Shown here one piece after another: positions 47,340 through 58,321 of a stretch of 64,000 bases of DNA (position 1 is the stretch's first letter; every line of letters begins with the position of its first letter). The position numbers and the translations under genes were made by a program. Origin of the DNA: Terebella lapidaria (lineage: Eukaryota; Annelida; Polychaeta; Terebellida; Terebellidae); NCBI GenBank assembly GCA_949152475.1, contig OX424560.1, positions 2,790,001-2,854,000 of the forward strand. The letters run 5' to 3'. Below the pieces are notes generated by a model. That model made no database searches and was not told the DNA's origin. It was given only the letters and a program-made list of their open reading frames with translations.

Positions 47340-47790
47340 ACCGTTGTCCGACTGCCAATCTGCAACTGCACCTGTAAAGTAAGAATCCGGAGGCGTTTCC
47401 GTCTCCGGGTACTGCAACTGCTCCGTCGGGATACCGCTTTACTGCAACAGCTCCGTCGTTTTCCGCCTTACTGCAACTGCGACTGCACCTGGAATAGAGA
47501 ATCCGGGAACGTTGCCGTTTCCGAATACTGCAACTGCTCTGCCAGGTTCCGCCTCACTGCAAACTGCTCCGGTTGGCTCCGCCTCACCGCAACCTGCGAC
47601 TGCACCTGAAATAGAGAATCTCGGAAGTGTTCTCACTTCCGGTTACCGCAACCGCTTCGTCAGGTACTGCCTCTGCTACTCCGTCGTCCGGTACCGCCTC
47701 TGCAACTGCTTCGTCGTTCCCGTCTCTGCAACTGCTCCGTCCGGTACCACCTCCGTAGTTGCTCCGTTGAATTCCACCTCCGTCTCCGTC
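47340..47790 (+). repeat. Degenerate ~28-bp array with ~117-bp higher-order period
   Basis: CTGCAACTGCTCCGTC-like units recur about 11 times at 27-32-bp or doubled spacing. A longer motif GCGACTGCACCTGRAATAGAG recurs at about 47,479 and 47,596, with a weaker partner near 47,362, giving a ~117-bp higher-order unit. Open frames through it on both strands are low-complexity and not called. Confidence 0.75.
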
Positions 47791-47929
47791 TCCTTCCTTG
47801 GTGATCTGGGTTCTTGGATCACCCTAAGACGTCGTTACAACTTTGTCTTAACCGACTGTGGACTTATCTCCCTTTTCTCCGTATTACTTTCTTTTCCGGT
47901 GAACTAACTTTATCATAATTTTCAGTTCC

Positions 47930-48290
47930 CTAACAAACACGGAAAAACAACTCGGTTGACGTTTTCATGTTTATTTTCTAAGTGTACAGTCGGAAGACAT
48001 AGCTGCTATCATCTGGTATGACCTAAGCCGGAGCAAGGGAGTACTCTGCTATGGGAGAAGGGGTCTGCACAGGTCGACGTCAGGACACCAACTCCGCCGT
48101 CCGCTGTGAAGCGGGGGCTTTTATAGACCTGAGACCCACGTCACGTGACCAACCTATTGTGACGTCATAGTCCGCCAAAACACTGATTTTTCCGTAATTT
48201 CTAAAAACATGCTAGAACCAATCAGTGGCTGACACGTCACCTTTTAAACCGAAAACGAGGCTGATCACATGACCTTCCGGAAATAACGTC
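47930..48290 (-). promoter_or_regulatory. LTR-like or promoter-like block on the minus strand
   Basis: On the minus strand a CRE (TGACGTCA, 48,160-48,167) and an E-box (CACGTG, 48,142-48,147) precede CTATAAAAG (48,118-48,126), and an AATAAA follows at 47,970-47,975, ~145 bp downstream. This U3-R-U5-like spacing would fit a solo or partial LTR, but no partner repeat or primer-binding site was found. Confidence 0.25.
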
Positions 48291-49339
48291 ATTACGTTTT
48301 TGTACTCCATTGTTCCGACTCCGTCTCCGTCTCCGGCTTTACCAACATCAAAAATATACTAAGTTCCGAGACGGAAAACCTTCTAAATATCACCAATACG
48401 GAACCGAATGAACCTTTAAACACATATACATTGTTATTTAACCGTGATATCACAAAATACGGCTAGAATTACCTAGGGGAAACTTTTGGGAACACCCCAA
48501 AACCGTTACAATATATCGAATCGTGATAATGCTTTGATAAAGATAACAGGATAAGATAAAGCATAACTTTATTTACTCTCGAGTTATGGAGATAACAAAC
48601 AAAATTTGCAAAGGGATATATGAGGATATGAGTATAATACAATACAAGTACTTGATTATGACACCTTAAAATATACACAATGTACAATACCGTTATACTG
48701 ACACGAAGTGCAAATATTACAATAACAAACAAGCATTTTTCCAAACCATTGTTAAAATGTATCAGCTTATTCGATTACTTCATATCAATTTGTTAATCAG
48801 AACATTCCACAAATATGCATGTTTTTACCTGAAACTATTCATATCATACCTTTTCGTTTCACAATAATTTATTCCAGTAGTTTCTTTTTTGCGAAAATTA
48901 TAATTGCTTTCATGAAGTATAGGAGACGTCCGTCCTTCGCTGCATTCCCAAATTCGCCAACAGGGTTTTCAGACCTTGTAATGCAAACGAAACCAACCAG
49001 TTCTATCATCAATCGAGACTCTGATATTCAATCTTTGCACCAGTAGTTTGTTTTCCATAAAACGAGTTTTTTTTTTAGCTCTGATAATATTGAGTTGGTG
49101 AATTTTGGGATTCGGCGAATTTAGGGCGGTTGGCTCACAAGCATGGTAAGAAATCGTACGTTCATTGTGGCCAACACCTTATGACTTAGAGCAGTTCTGA
49201 CTGCAATCGGAGTGATAAATCAGAGTCCCACATTAACCCTCTACATAGACCTGAAACGAGAAAACGCCCGTGTGCCCTTCACATGTATACATATGGAACA
49301 TATTTGATGGCTGCCAATTTAGAGAAACTCCATATTACT

Positions 49340-50010
49340 GTACAGTAGAAGCAATCCAGTACTTTTGAAGCAAACGTGGTGAAATCTTTCAAAACCGCGA
49401 AATGAGTAGGTTCGTAAATATTGGACAATAGGAGTGAAAATGTTTTCTGAATTGTTCGAAAATTTTTGGCGATGGATATTTAGCTGGGTTAGGTGAACAT
49501 CACGATACTACATGTATCTTCATACACACCAAACGTACAACGTATTTTGTACCCATGCGTTTGCGAAAGTACAGCTGACTCGATGTTATTTGGTGTCAAC
49601 TACATTGTGCAATAAGGGAAAATAATGGTACAAAGTGTAATGATGTGCAAGTACTTGCTTCTTGTAGAGTCGAATAATCATAAACTGTACTATAGTATTG
49701 ATATTTATACATTATAGGCTATAATTGTGCAAAAACAATCGTGCTTGTCTGGAAATTCGATTTCATAACTACTAGATTTTTCGTTGAACACAAAGAAAAA
49801 TGAAATGCTAGATTTTTTTCATTCAGCTCGCGATTTGTACATAACAGCATTGTTTGATAAATCGTTTTGTATTAGAGTTTGTGCATTCTAGATATACAAT
49901 TCGAGCATATATTTGTGCACACACGAATCAATGGTGCATTTGTTAATATAGTTATCAAATTTTGTAATCATATCGACATACCACAATTCAATGCCGAATA
50001 AGCTATTCCA
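49340..50010 (+). repeat. Diverged direct repeat of gene 3' end, copy 2
   Basis: The second copy of the sequence at 46,060-46,735, same orientation, about 3.28 kb downstream. No vWA exon precedes it, so only the 3'-UTR-like part is duplicated or survives. Confidence 0.8.
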
Positions 50011-50229
50011 TGCCATCCCATGGCATTTAATGCCTCTCAACCTTTCATTAAATAAAAATGAGGACTTGTGCTGCAGTTTATCGGCAATTTCTTGAGATTG
50101 TTCGTTTCGAGTATAAATCGTGAAAATGACCAGAAGGTCACCCAAACGAACCAAACGTTACTTCCTATACATGCATGCTTATAATACGAAGCTAAGCCCT
50201 GTCCACATGCGTTTTGTCTGCACAGGCCA

Positions 50230-50560
50230 ATTCACATAAATTTCAGGTCAAACATGTCCTTGAAATACACCACACGGGGTCCTCTGAGGTCAAATTCAAT
50301 GTCATAGAGCAACTTGCACATTTGAAGTCTCACGTTTGAGATTTACCACTCAAAATCATCTGAGGTCATCTTCCATGTCATCAAAAGATCGAGCAAATAT
50401 AACTTGCTATACGCTTACAGCACATACCTGATCAAGCTATGTACATGCATTCTGTTCCCAGAGGCCAGCATGTGCATTTCAGTTCATTTTCGACACTTTG
50501 GACCATTTTGGGCCTTTGCACCGATTCAAATTGACCATTTTCGGTATTACGATAGCCGAA
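50230..50560 (+). repeat. Fragment related to the 5-7 kb satellite/hairpin family
   Basis: It contains CTGAGGTCAAATTCAATGTCAT and ATCTGAGGTCATCTTC, then ATTTTGGGCC and GCACCGATTCAAATTGACC, which echo the 134-bp satellite and the following segment near 5,850-5,900. It is heavily diverged and lies just 3' of the minus-strand Mab-21 gene. Confidence 0.5.
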
Positions 50561-50577
50561 ATGCAAATGACCAGAAA

Positions 50578-52419
50578 CTAATAAAAGGAAAATTGGAGGA
50601 AATTCCTTGTCCGCTTCTGTTCTTTGTCGTACGGGGCAAATCTGTAGATAATGAGAGGCAACGGCGAAATCCTTGACAAAAAGAAACCAAAAAATGAAAC
50701 AGTTAACACCAAGATAATAGACATATTGAAATAATTTTCTAAATGACACCCCTCATACTCTTCACTACACGCTTGAGTGATTCTGATTCCAAATATCGTG
50801 GCAACAAAAAACTTCCATAAGTCTGGAAATAAAAGTGCTGCTATGTGATATGAAATAAACTCCGAACCACCAAGTAGTATTATAAACGATATTTCACATA
50901 CAAATTGGGTGGTTAAATTGAGGGGTGGTTCAGTATCTGGCATGCTTTTCCACATATGATGCATAGTACAATACAATGACCTGAATTTTGTGAAGACAGG
51001 TTGGAAGCACCAGTAGCTTTGGTTTTGTACGGTTTTGTGCTGGTATTTCCGTGGACACTCTCCGCCCCTCGTACAGGACAAAGAAATGTGTATCACCGCA
51101 AACAACAACAAGACTCCTGAAAGCACGAGAATTATGACAGCGATGGGAGTCAAGAAAAATACCACACACACAAATAGGGGCGTCCAGATGATAGCACGAA
51201 ACGGTCTGCTGACTTCAAAATATTCAAAACACAGTTTCATCAGTGTCGTCGTAGGTAAATATATAGAAAACTCTGCAAACATAAACATGATTATCTGCAT
51301 GTAGTAGATATTCGGTCCAATCAACGTAAATATCAAGATACCGCCGAAATAAATACCAATGTAAACAGTCATGAAATAATAAGCTATAGCTAATTTGACA
51401 GAGAAGAGACAAACAGATATCGGATACAAAAGTAGCACAATCATGAGTATTATCAATGATTCAATACTCAATGAAAATTCCCTGAATAAATTAAAAAATC
51501 CTGAAAGATTTATGAGATACACCATGAACGTTAATGACATGAAAACGTGCATCACCGCCAGAACCACTGCGTACATTATTTGAAGTCCTCTATATGCTTT
51601 ATACAAAGCTTCCCGTTTTATATCTTGTCTACTGTCAGTTCTATGTAAACCAAAAACACACAATAGTGCTATGGAATACGTGCAAAACATGGCTAACCTC
51701 AGAAAGGCAATTCGACATTCATTAATAATCCCCGCTATATAACATTGGTACTTGGATACAAGACATTTGTCGTGCCATTCGAGGTGAGTTAAATTTTTTT
51801 CGCAATAAGCAATGCGTTCCAACGTGCCATTCGCGTGTTCCATTGTGCCATTGGCGAGTTCTGACGTAACATTTATTTGCCATGGTATTTGCCACGGTAG
51901 TCCCTGAGTAAACATATTCATATCCGTTGACAATGTCATGTTATCAAACACTGAATCATGGTTTTCACCATTATCGAAATGTGACTCCTCCACGGTTTTT
52001 GTGATGCGCATGCAAACTCTACTCAGTCTGTTATTGGTGCTAAACATATCCGAGAAAACCTGACATTGTCCAGGGTTTGATATAGAAATCATGTACAAAA
52101 CTCCAGAAAACAGTAACAACAAAACGGACAAAATCAGACTCCAAAGGACCGTGTGAATTACTCCTTCTCTGTAGCATGTACCTCGCAGTTTCTCGAGATG
52201 ATCCAGTATTCTGTGTGATTCTGGATAGTTTGAGTGGTCTCGTTGGGCAATCAGATCATCCTCGATGAAGGCGTCTTCTTGTCCTTGGACTATGTGGACT
52301 GAAATGGACTCGATCAATGCAGAATCTGATCTCAGTCCATCAGTTGGACATGGAGACCTAATTAGTTCTGTTTTCAGTGAATATGAGGACAAATTTGCAT
52401 GTTCCTGATCCCGTATCAC
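50578..52419 (-). CDS. Mab-21/cGAS-like gene exon 2: C-lobe end and multi-pass membrane region
   Basis: 613 codons and a TAG stop, beginning VIRDQEH after acceptor ATTTTCAG. The 170-bp intron (52,420-52,589) is GT-AG, and the join restores the family's LK-x-x-RD...SY-LKT spine. A competing 39-nt microexon ending at a strong GTAAGT donor (about 52,493) would also keep frame but would interrupt that spine, so direct joining is preferred. The rest is an unusual polytopic membrane region with no similarity I recognise. Confidence 0.87.
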   Translation of the reverse strand: MIRDQEHANLSSYSLKTELIRSPCPTDGLRSDSALIESISVHIVQGQEDAFIEDDLIAQRDHSNYPESHRILDHLEKLRGTCYREGVIHTVLWSLILSVLLLLFSGVLYMISISNPGQCQVFSDMFSTNNRLSRVCMRITKTVEESHFDNGENHDSVFDNMTLSTDMNMFTQGLPWQIPWQINVTSELANGTMEHANGTLERIAYCEKNLTHLEWHDKCLVSKYQCYIAGIINECRIAFLRLAMFCTYSIALLCVFGLHRTDSRQDIKREALYKAYRGLQIMYAVVLAVMHVFMSLTFMVYLINLSGFFNLFREFSLSIESLIILMIVLLLYPISVCLFSVKLAIAYYFMTVYIGIYFGGILIFTLIGPNIYYMQIIMFMFAEFSIYLPTTTLMKLCFEYFEVSRPFRAIIWTPLFVCVVFFLTPIAVIILVLSGVLLLFAVIHISLSCTRGGECPRKYQHKTVQNQSYWCFQPVFTKFRSLYCTMHHMWKSMPDTEPPLNLTTQFVCEISFIILLGGSEFISYHIAALLFPDLWKFFVATIFGIRITQACSEEYEGCHLENYFNMSIILVLTVSFFGFFLSRISPLPLIIYRFAPYDKEQKRTRNFLQFSFY

Positions 52420-53441
52420 CTGAAAATTGGATTTCGCTCTTATTTGAAAGGTATTTTCACCGAACATTTGTGATGATAATGGTTATGATTACTTACAGTC
52501 AGAAGGTTCATGAAGTTCACACTTGATAGTAAAAGCTCCCCAAATATACAAAATATACTTATTTATAGATTTGTTATAGAGATACCAACCTTCAGTGTAA
52601 TGAGATTCTTTCTGTCTTCCGGTGACAAGAGGCTCTGGTCCACCGTAGGAAAGGACAGCTTCCAATAGTCTCCTGCCGGCACCAGGTGACAAACACCCAC
52701 CTTGTCTTCAATGGCTTCACGCAGTCTGAGGTCTCCATTGAATGGCCAGCAAGCAGAACTCTTGGGAATCTCAAAGGCAATTGTAAGGTCTACTTTACTA
52801 TTGGTTCCCTTGTAAGAGAAGTACACTGAGACTGCTGGGCCGTGTCGTTCTGTACGTGTGATGCTGAAGCCAGCAGGTAGTGCGCAGTTCTTACAGGCGT
52901 CGGCAACCAGTTTCTCGAAGTGTTCTTGTACGCGGCTAGCATGGAGAAACTGATTGTTGTGACCTTCAATGCATGTGGCACCAGCTTTTCTACATTCTTC
53001 GCAACTCATGAACATGAGCCATATGTCTTGAGGATTGTTTCTGAAAGATAGCTGGAAATACGACTTCTGACTTTTCACTTTCCCGTCTTCAGTGAGGGTC
53101 CTTGGTTTGGTTGTGGGAGGTGTGTCACGGCGTATATCACCCGCGCCATTTAACCAGTTTTCCAGCACCAACAAATAGTCAAAGTCACTCCCCGTAGTGA
53201 AGGTTCCTTCGGCTGCACTCCCGACTTCTCGAATCTGTCCTACAAATCTGTCACAACAGTCCTCCAACAACACTTGTGCATATATCATGTGAACTACTTT
53301 TCCAAGTGCTTTTTGTACGTCCTTGTATTTCCTGATTTCGGAGTCAGACATGCACGATCCGTATTTATGGAGTGCGTTGTCGGCGTAAGTAGGATATTTA
53401 TTTCTCTTCCAAGACTTATGAGCTTCTGCTATTGATGCCAT
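50578..53441 (-). CDS. Membrane-anchored Mab-21/cGAS-like nucleotidyltransferase (2 exons, 897 aa)
   Basis: Residues ~1-310 form a Mab-21-type nucleotidyltransferase: G74-S75 of the GS motif, D86/D88 (SDFDYLLV) and D218 (VDLTIAF) are the three acidic catalytic positions, followed by WKLSF and RKNLITLK-VIRD of the C-lobe spine. A charged linker (~311-370) leads to a first membrane helix (~371-396), a ~120-residue loop with five N-x-S/T sites (444, 467, 474, 481, 493), then about 7-9 more hydrophobic helices up to residue ~885. With no signal peptide, the enzyme domain is probably cytosolic and the loop luminal or extracellular. Family members such as cGAS make cyclic dinucleotides on sensing nucleic acid; many Mab-21 proteins are inactive, but this one keeps the acidic triad. 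The Mab-21 C-lobe seems shorter than usual. Ligand and product are unknown. Confidence 0.88.
52590..53441 (-). CDS. Mab-21/cGAS-like gene exon 1: nucleotidyltransferase core
   Basis: 284 codons from ATG at 53,441 to ...NLITLK in phase 0. The donor is GTTGGT, weaker than consensus. It carries GSAAEGT, DFD and the third acidic residue. Cys147, Cys150, Cys157 and His161 form a CEEC-x6-C-x3-H arrangement that could bind zinc. It starts at the first in-frame Met. Confidence 0.88.
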
Positions 53442-54340
53442 AGTTCACAAATCAGGTTGAACAAGCTTAGTACTCACGCGTATAGATGTGTGCCTGACTC
53501 GCGGACGACTTTGTTCTCCCTCTAGGATCCCCACCATCCACAATTTTCTATCATTCCAAATATGTGAGCGAGTACATGAACAGTACCGTATTAATTTTAT
53601 TGTAAAATAAGAATCCCCACGTTTCCATTTCCTGGTATTCACTGATCGGTCCACATGACATAGTTTCCAGAAATATACGGAAGTGCATGGCAATTAACGT
53701 AATGATTTGTCACAAAATGAAACAAATATTAATTTCTGCTTTCGACGAAAAGTCACCAAAAATCAATATTTGTATAGCATCATGTCATAAAATATGTTGA
53801 TATAGAAGGTAGAAAGTTCTATATCATTTTCCGGGTAGATTCTCATCCCCCTGGAAACAGCCATATTTTTTCAAATACTTCGGTATAAAGCGTTATGCAT
53901 ACACTATATCAATGTACATGACAGATTATATCATGATAAGGGAAGGTAACACTGCTCATTATGCACCAATAGGCATATTATGGTTGGTGCTTTGCAATCA
54001 TATGCATCATATGTTAACCAATGCTAAAGTGGGCTTGTGCAGGGGGGTTATGCTTGATTCATGCAAGAGTTGTTACAATAAATGCTTGTAGAATCAAAAC
54101 CAATGTCCGCACAGTAAGTTTCCAGAATCATAGAGCATATATGTGTATTTCCTGATGTGGCGACCAATGATTTTGTGGGAAACCACACTCAGATTACCAG
54201 ACAAAAGTAGCGATATATAAACATGACTAAATAATATACAATTCAACCAAACTTATGAAACGGATATATTAGTGACATGTGTGGCCTGGCTGTCAACCGA
54301 TATAGCTTCAACTCCCCTTCCAATGTGAAAGGGAAGTTAA
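53442..54340. other. Upstream region of the Mab-21 gene; non-coding
   Basis: Presumed promoter side of the minus-strand gene. No TATA box or clear motif cluster is identified, and no other exon is seen. Confidence 0.4.
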
Positions 54341-54349
54341 AGGTTCTTC

Positions 54350-54950
54350 ATGCTAATCTTTTGATTAGCTGATCTAATCTCAAAGTTTTTCACTGAACGT
54401 GCTGAGAAGGCTCAACCCATTGCATCTTCCCTTGGCCAGGTTACTGTTCCTCTTCCTAGTTCTGTGTAAGTTTGTCAGAAGTGTGTGATGTCTGCAGTAT
54501 TAGAGTGTGAAGGTGATGAAGGCGTAGGTGAATATGAAACTTTTGCTGACATCCATTCCCTTGGTGGTAAAGGAACATTCAGAGATGGTTCTTATCAGTG
54601 ATCCTCTCCTTCCTGAACAGCGTGAGGAGGTAATGCTGTTGTTGTCTGAGTATCGGGACATTTTAACGGATATGCCAGGTACAACTCAACTTGTTGAGCA
54701 CAAAATAGAATTGACATCGGACGTTCCGATCAGGTCGACAGCCTTATCCTGTTCCATATATTATGAGAGATGTCGTGAAACAAGAGCTGGGATCAATGCT
54801 CAAGATGGTTGTTATTTAGAGGTCCAATTCCCCTTATGCGTCTCCCATAATTACAGTTTGGAAGCCTGATGGGTCAAACAGGTTCTGTATAGACTTTAGA
54901 AAACTCAACGCAATCACTGTCTTCAACACAGAACCAATGACGAACGCAGA
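54350..54950 (+). mobile_element. Ty3/gypsy pol fossil, first piece
   Basis: Similarity to the start of gypsy reverse transcriptase is visible around 54,590-54,950 (PLLPEQREEV, VEHKIELTSDVPIR and the RT finger region). The pol sequence resumes at 58,958 beyond an inserted DNA element. It is old, with several breaks, and no LTR can be assigned with confidence. Family: Ty3/gypsy. Confidence 0.75.
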
Positions 54951-55593
54951 TAGTCAGGAGGAATATTGAGCATATGGCACTCAGGGTGGAAATGTAGTAC
55001 AGACTTTTTCTATCGATTGATATGGCTTCATAATGGTCTAAGACAACCTTTTTCAGAGGGTGTGTAAAATTTTCTCCCGGGCTAACTTTTTTATGGCCTT
55101 TTTCAAAATGGCCGACATCGAAAATTAGGTATTTTAGGAAAAAAACAAAATTATCCTCCCGGCATGATGCTTTTGGTCTATTAAGGTGACATTTAGTTAT
55201 ATGGAGATATATTCTTCATAACAATACTAATAATACCGATTCAAACGTCCCGAAAATGGAAAAAATCCAAGATGGCCGCCAAATTCTCGCCATTTTTACA
55301 TTAATGCTCATAACTTCCTGCCAAATTGGGATAGGAAGCCAATTTTGGTGTCTAACCCTGGGTTTTGGGGTATGAGGATTCCAAATAAATAACCAGTTTC
55401 AAGATTGGATGGTTCGAAGATGCTCAAAATCCAAGATGGCCGCCAAACGATAGCTCGATTTCGCAAATAAGCGCCAATAACCGTCACATATTCAAAATAA
55501 GAAGGCAATTTTGGTGGCCATTCCTGGGGTTTGGGGTATGAGAGTGCTGCCTGAAGAAATACTTTTGTGTGTAGATGGTGATTGGCCAGTTTA
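54951..55593 (+). repeat. Left ~640-bp terminal inverted repeat
   Basis: It includes repeated AAAATCCAAGATGGCCGCC motifs and two diverged internal copies of a GGGGTATGAG-containing block (near 55,365 and 55,535), so the arm is itself internally repetitive. Confidence 0.85.
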
Positions 55594-56039
55594 AAGCTAT
55601 CTAACTGTCCAAAAGCCAAGTTAAGGACTAATTAATAAAACACCTGCAAACAAACCTGTTTAATAGCACTCACTCGCACTTCAAAATAAACAGTACCACT
55701 ACCAGGCATAATTTTTTTCCGAGCAATCAAACCCAAGTATATTATATCAGGCATATCAATACCAAGTATATTATATTAGACATTTAAAACCATATAACAG
55801 CTGCCAGAATGTTTGATCAGATAGTAAAAAACTCTTGAAATTGATGATCACTTCACCATCAAATCAAATTGGCAAAGTCTGTGACTACTTTGTTTCAATT
55901 TAGTTTCTACGAGGAGATTGGCCTCACATTGGTACTTACATTCACTGCCTTTTCTGAGTATAAAATCCTCCTAAGCTGGACAAATAACTTGATGAGGAAG
56001 TTGTTGACGTTATTAAAGAATATATCAACACAGAGGACG

Positions 56040-58150
56040 TTGATTAGACGAGATACAGCAAGTTACATGACATTACAAATGATGTTCAGCTTCATTTCAA
56101 GAATTATACAAAGTCATGCAAGAAGGGTAACAGGACCCACAGGTTCAGTTTATCCCGTCCACCTTCTTGTCAGACCTTTATGTGCCATCCCAGCAGACAC
56201 TGATCCAGATGAGGGAAAAAACGCTGCTGAAGAACAAGCCTGGAACATTATAGCCTCCACGAAAATGGTTGTACATAAACATAAACACAAAGACTGATGG
56301 GTAAGTCAGTGCAAATGAAAACCCTTTGAAAGCCTGGAATCCTAATTTTGACTTACAATATGTTGTTGATGCATACGCCTGCATTCGATATATTGTGTCA
56401 TATTATTGCAACAAGAAGCAGAGTGAAGATGGTCCGCTCCTTCATGAAGAACCATGCAGAGCACAATATGCTGGGATAAGACAAACGATAAGCTACAATG
56501 ACTAGGTAAAACATACCTGACCAACTATACCAAGGCTATTTACGAGGCCACAGGCACACCTCTCAAAAACTGTAGTCGGGATGTTGTTTGGATACTTGCA
56601 GATCCAACAAGTACCAGACTGACACTTCCATTCTTACTGCTGGGCCACTGAGATTCAGGCATTGATTACGTATGTCTACACTGTATATCTGTACTAGACA
56701 GGTACATGTACATGTACTATGCACGCCCTCCTGTAGATATTCTCAAAGACCTGTCTGGTTGAAATTGTATCCCTCTTCAATGTTGATAGTAAACCAGGTA
56801 GAGATTATGAACCATCTGAAGAAAATTCTACCCATAACAACGACAACCGGTCCAATGTTCCATATGCTTCATCGAAGTTGGCTGGGAATAAATGATAGAT
56901 CTGAAGACGGAAATCTTTCAGTAAAGCTTGCACATCTGTAGGGACCGTGAGAAACATTATCAGAATCTCATGGTTCTTTATCTTAACCACTTTGAAATGG
57001 ATTTAAATGAGTGGGAGCATTTCCTACTATGGCAAAAGGACAAGCATCAGCAACATTACCAGAGAAAAGCAAGCGCTATTTGGAAATAATATCAAAGAGG
57101 TTGAAGTAGCCATGAAGAGATCCGAGAAAATCATCTTGCAGAAGATGCCTTGGCACACATTGCTCCAGCAAGTGGCGGCTGGACGCTTGGTAACAAAAGC
57201 CAACCTAGATGACGCTTACCTCGAGGACATCAGTTTGGAAGACCTCCCAGATTGAGTGGCCTGCCTCGGAGCTCCAACACCAAGATGGGCTCAGTTGTCA
57301 TTAGAGCACAGCATCTTGGCAATCCCATAGAATCAGGCTCAAGTTCTCGTGCAGTGCATGAACAATATGCAAGGGAAAGTCTTCATTCATATTCGCTAGT
57401 GGTGCATCGATAAGATGAATGGAAAATGTCTGGGGACTTTCAATATATTGGTAAAGGAAAGTTTTATATCATCAAAGCTCTGATGTGTGGCTCCAACTGG
57501 TAAAGAAGCATTTACCATCAGTGGCGGAACCATGCTTCCATGCAAAGGGGTGTGGGACAAAAGTATATACCACTTGCTGAAGAGCTCATCACTGCCCCCA
57601 AAGGTTAGGTATCAAAACCTCGAGCTGATAATCATTGATGAGATCTCAGCAGAGGCTTGCTGAATTTCATCAGATGTCGTCTGGATCAACTCATGAGAAA
57701 CAAAAGTTCTTCATGATTCTGGCAGTCAGTGATTTTATCCACTGCTGAATGTAAGAGGACAAATACTGAGACCCAGCTGCCCTTGCAGAGCCTTGGGACG
57801 ACTTCAAGGTTACTACTTTGACCGACATAATGAGACAAAAAATGAGAAATCGTTTTCGGAGATGTTGAATCATAGAGCTCTGAAAATCAGGGGATGCTTA
57901 AGGATCACAGATCCAAGCAGATATACTTCATGTGTTTCCTTTCCAGAAAGTTGCTGCTGCAGACTGATTCTTTGAACAGACAGAAATCGAAGATTGTGGC
58001 TGTGAATGTTATCGAGAATATATTTGGCTTGAAGAAGAATACAACACCTGTACTTATTGAATGCAACCTTTCTGCTAATGTTACACTCTGTAAGGGCTCC
58101 ATGGTGACTATGATGAGCAATCCCAATGTAGAGGATGGTCTGGTGAGGAT
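56040..58150 (+). pseudogene. Decayed Helitron Rep/PIF1-like helicase
   Basis: Translation in shifting frames shows Helitron-like N-domain sequence near 56,070-56,180 (KSCKKGN, RFSLSRPPSCQTF), the conserved VVDAYACIRYIVSYY block near 56,365-56,410, a helicase motif-II sequence IIIDEIS near 57,630-57,650, LTDIMRQK near 57,815, and a GSMVTMMSNPNVEDGLV-like motif near 58,097-58,145. Several frameshifts and stops separate them, so it is not functional. The order N-domain to helicase fits an autonomous Helitron ancestor. Confidence 0.75.
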
Positions 58151-58321
58151 GTGACTCTGGTGAGAGTCTGGTCAGACCTCCCGAAGAGTTGGCTCAGAAA
58201 TATTTTTTTTCCTGTCTGATAGTGGTTGATTCTGTTGATTTTGTGCAAGTGGGTGCTATTAGACAGGTTCGTTTACATGTTTCACATTAATTAATGGTTA
58301 TCTTCGCCTTTGAACACATAT

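Noticed and set aside
47310-47907. Cys-rich and Ala/Ser-rich frames on both strands
   Set aside because: Low-complexity translation of the CTGCAACTGC array, with no splice signals or known domain.
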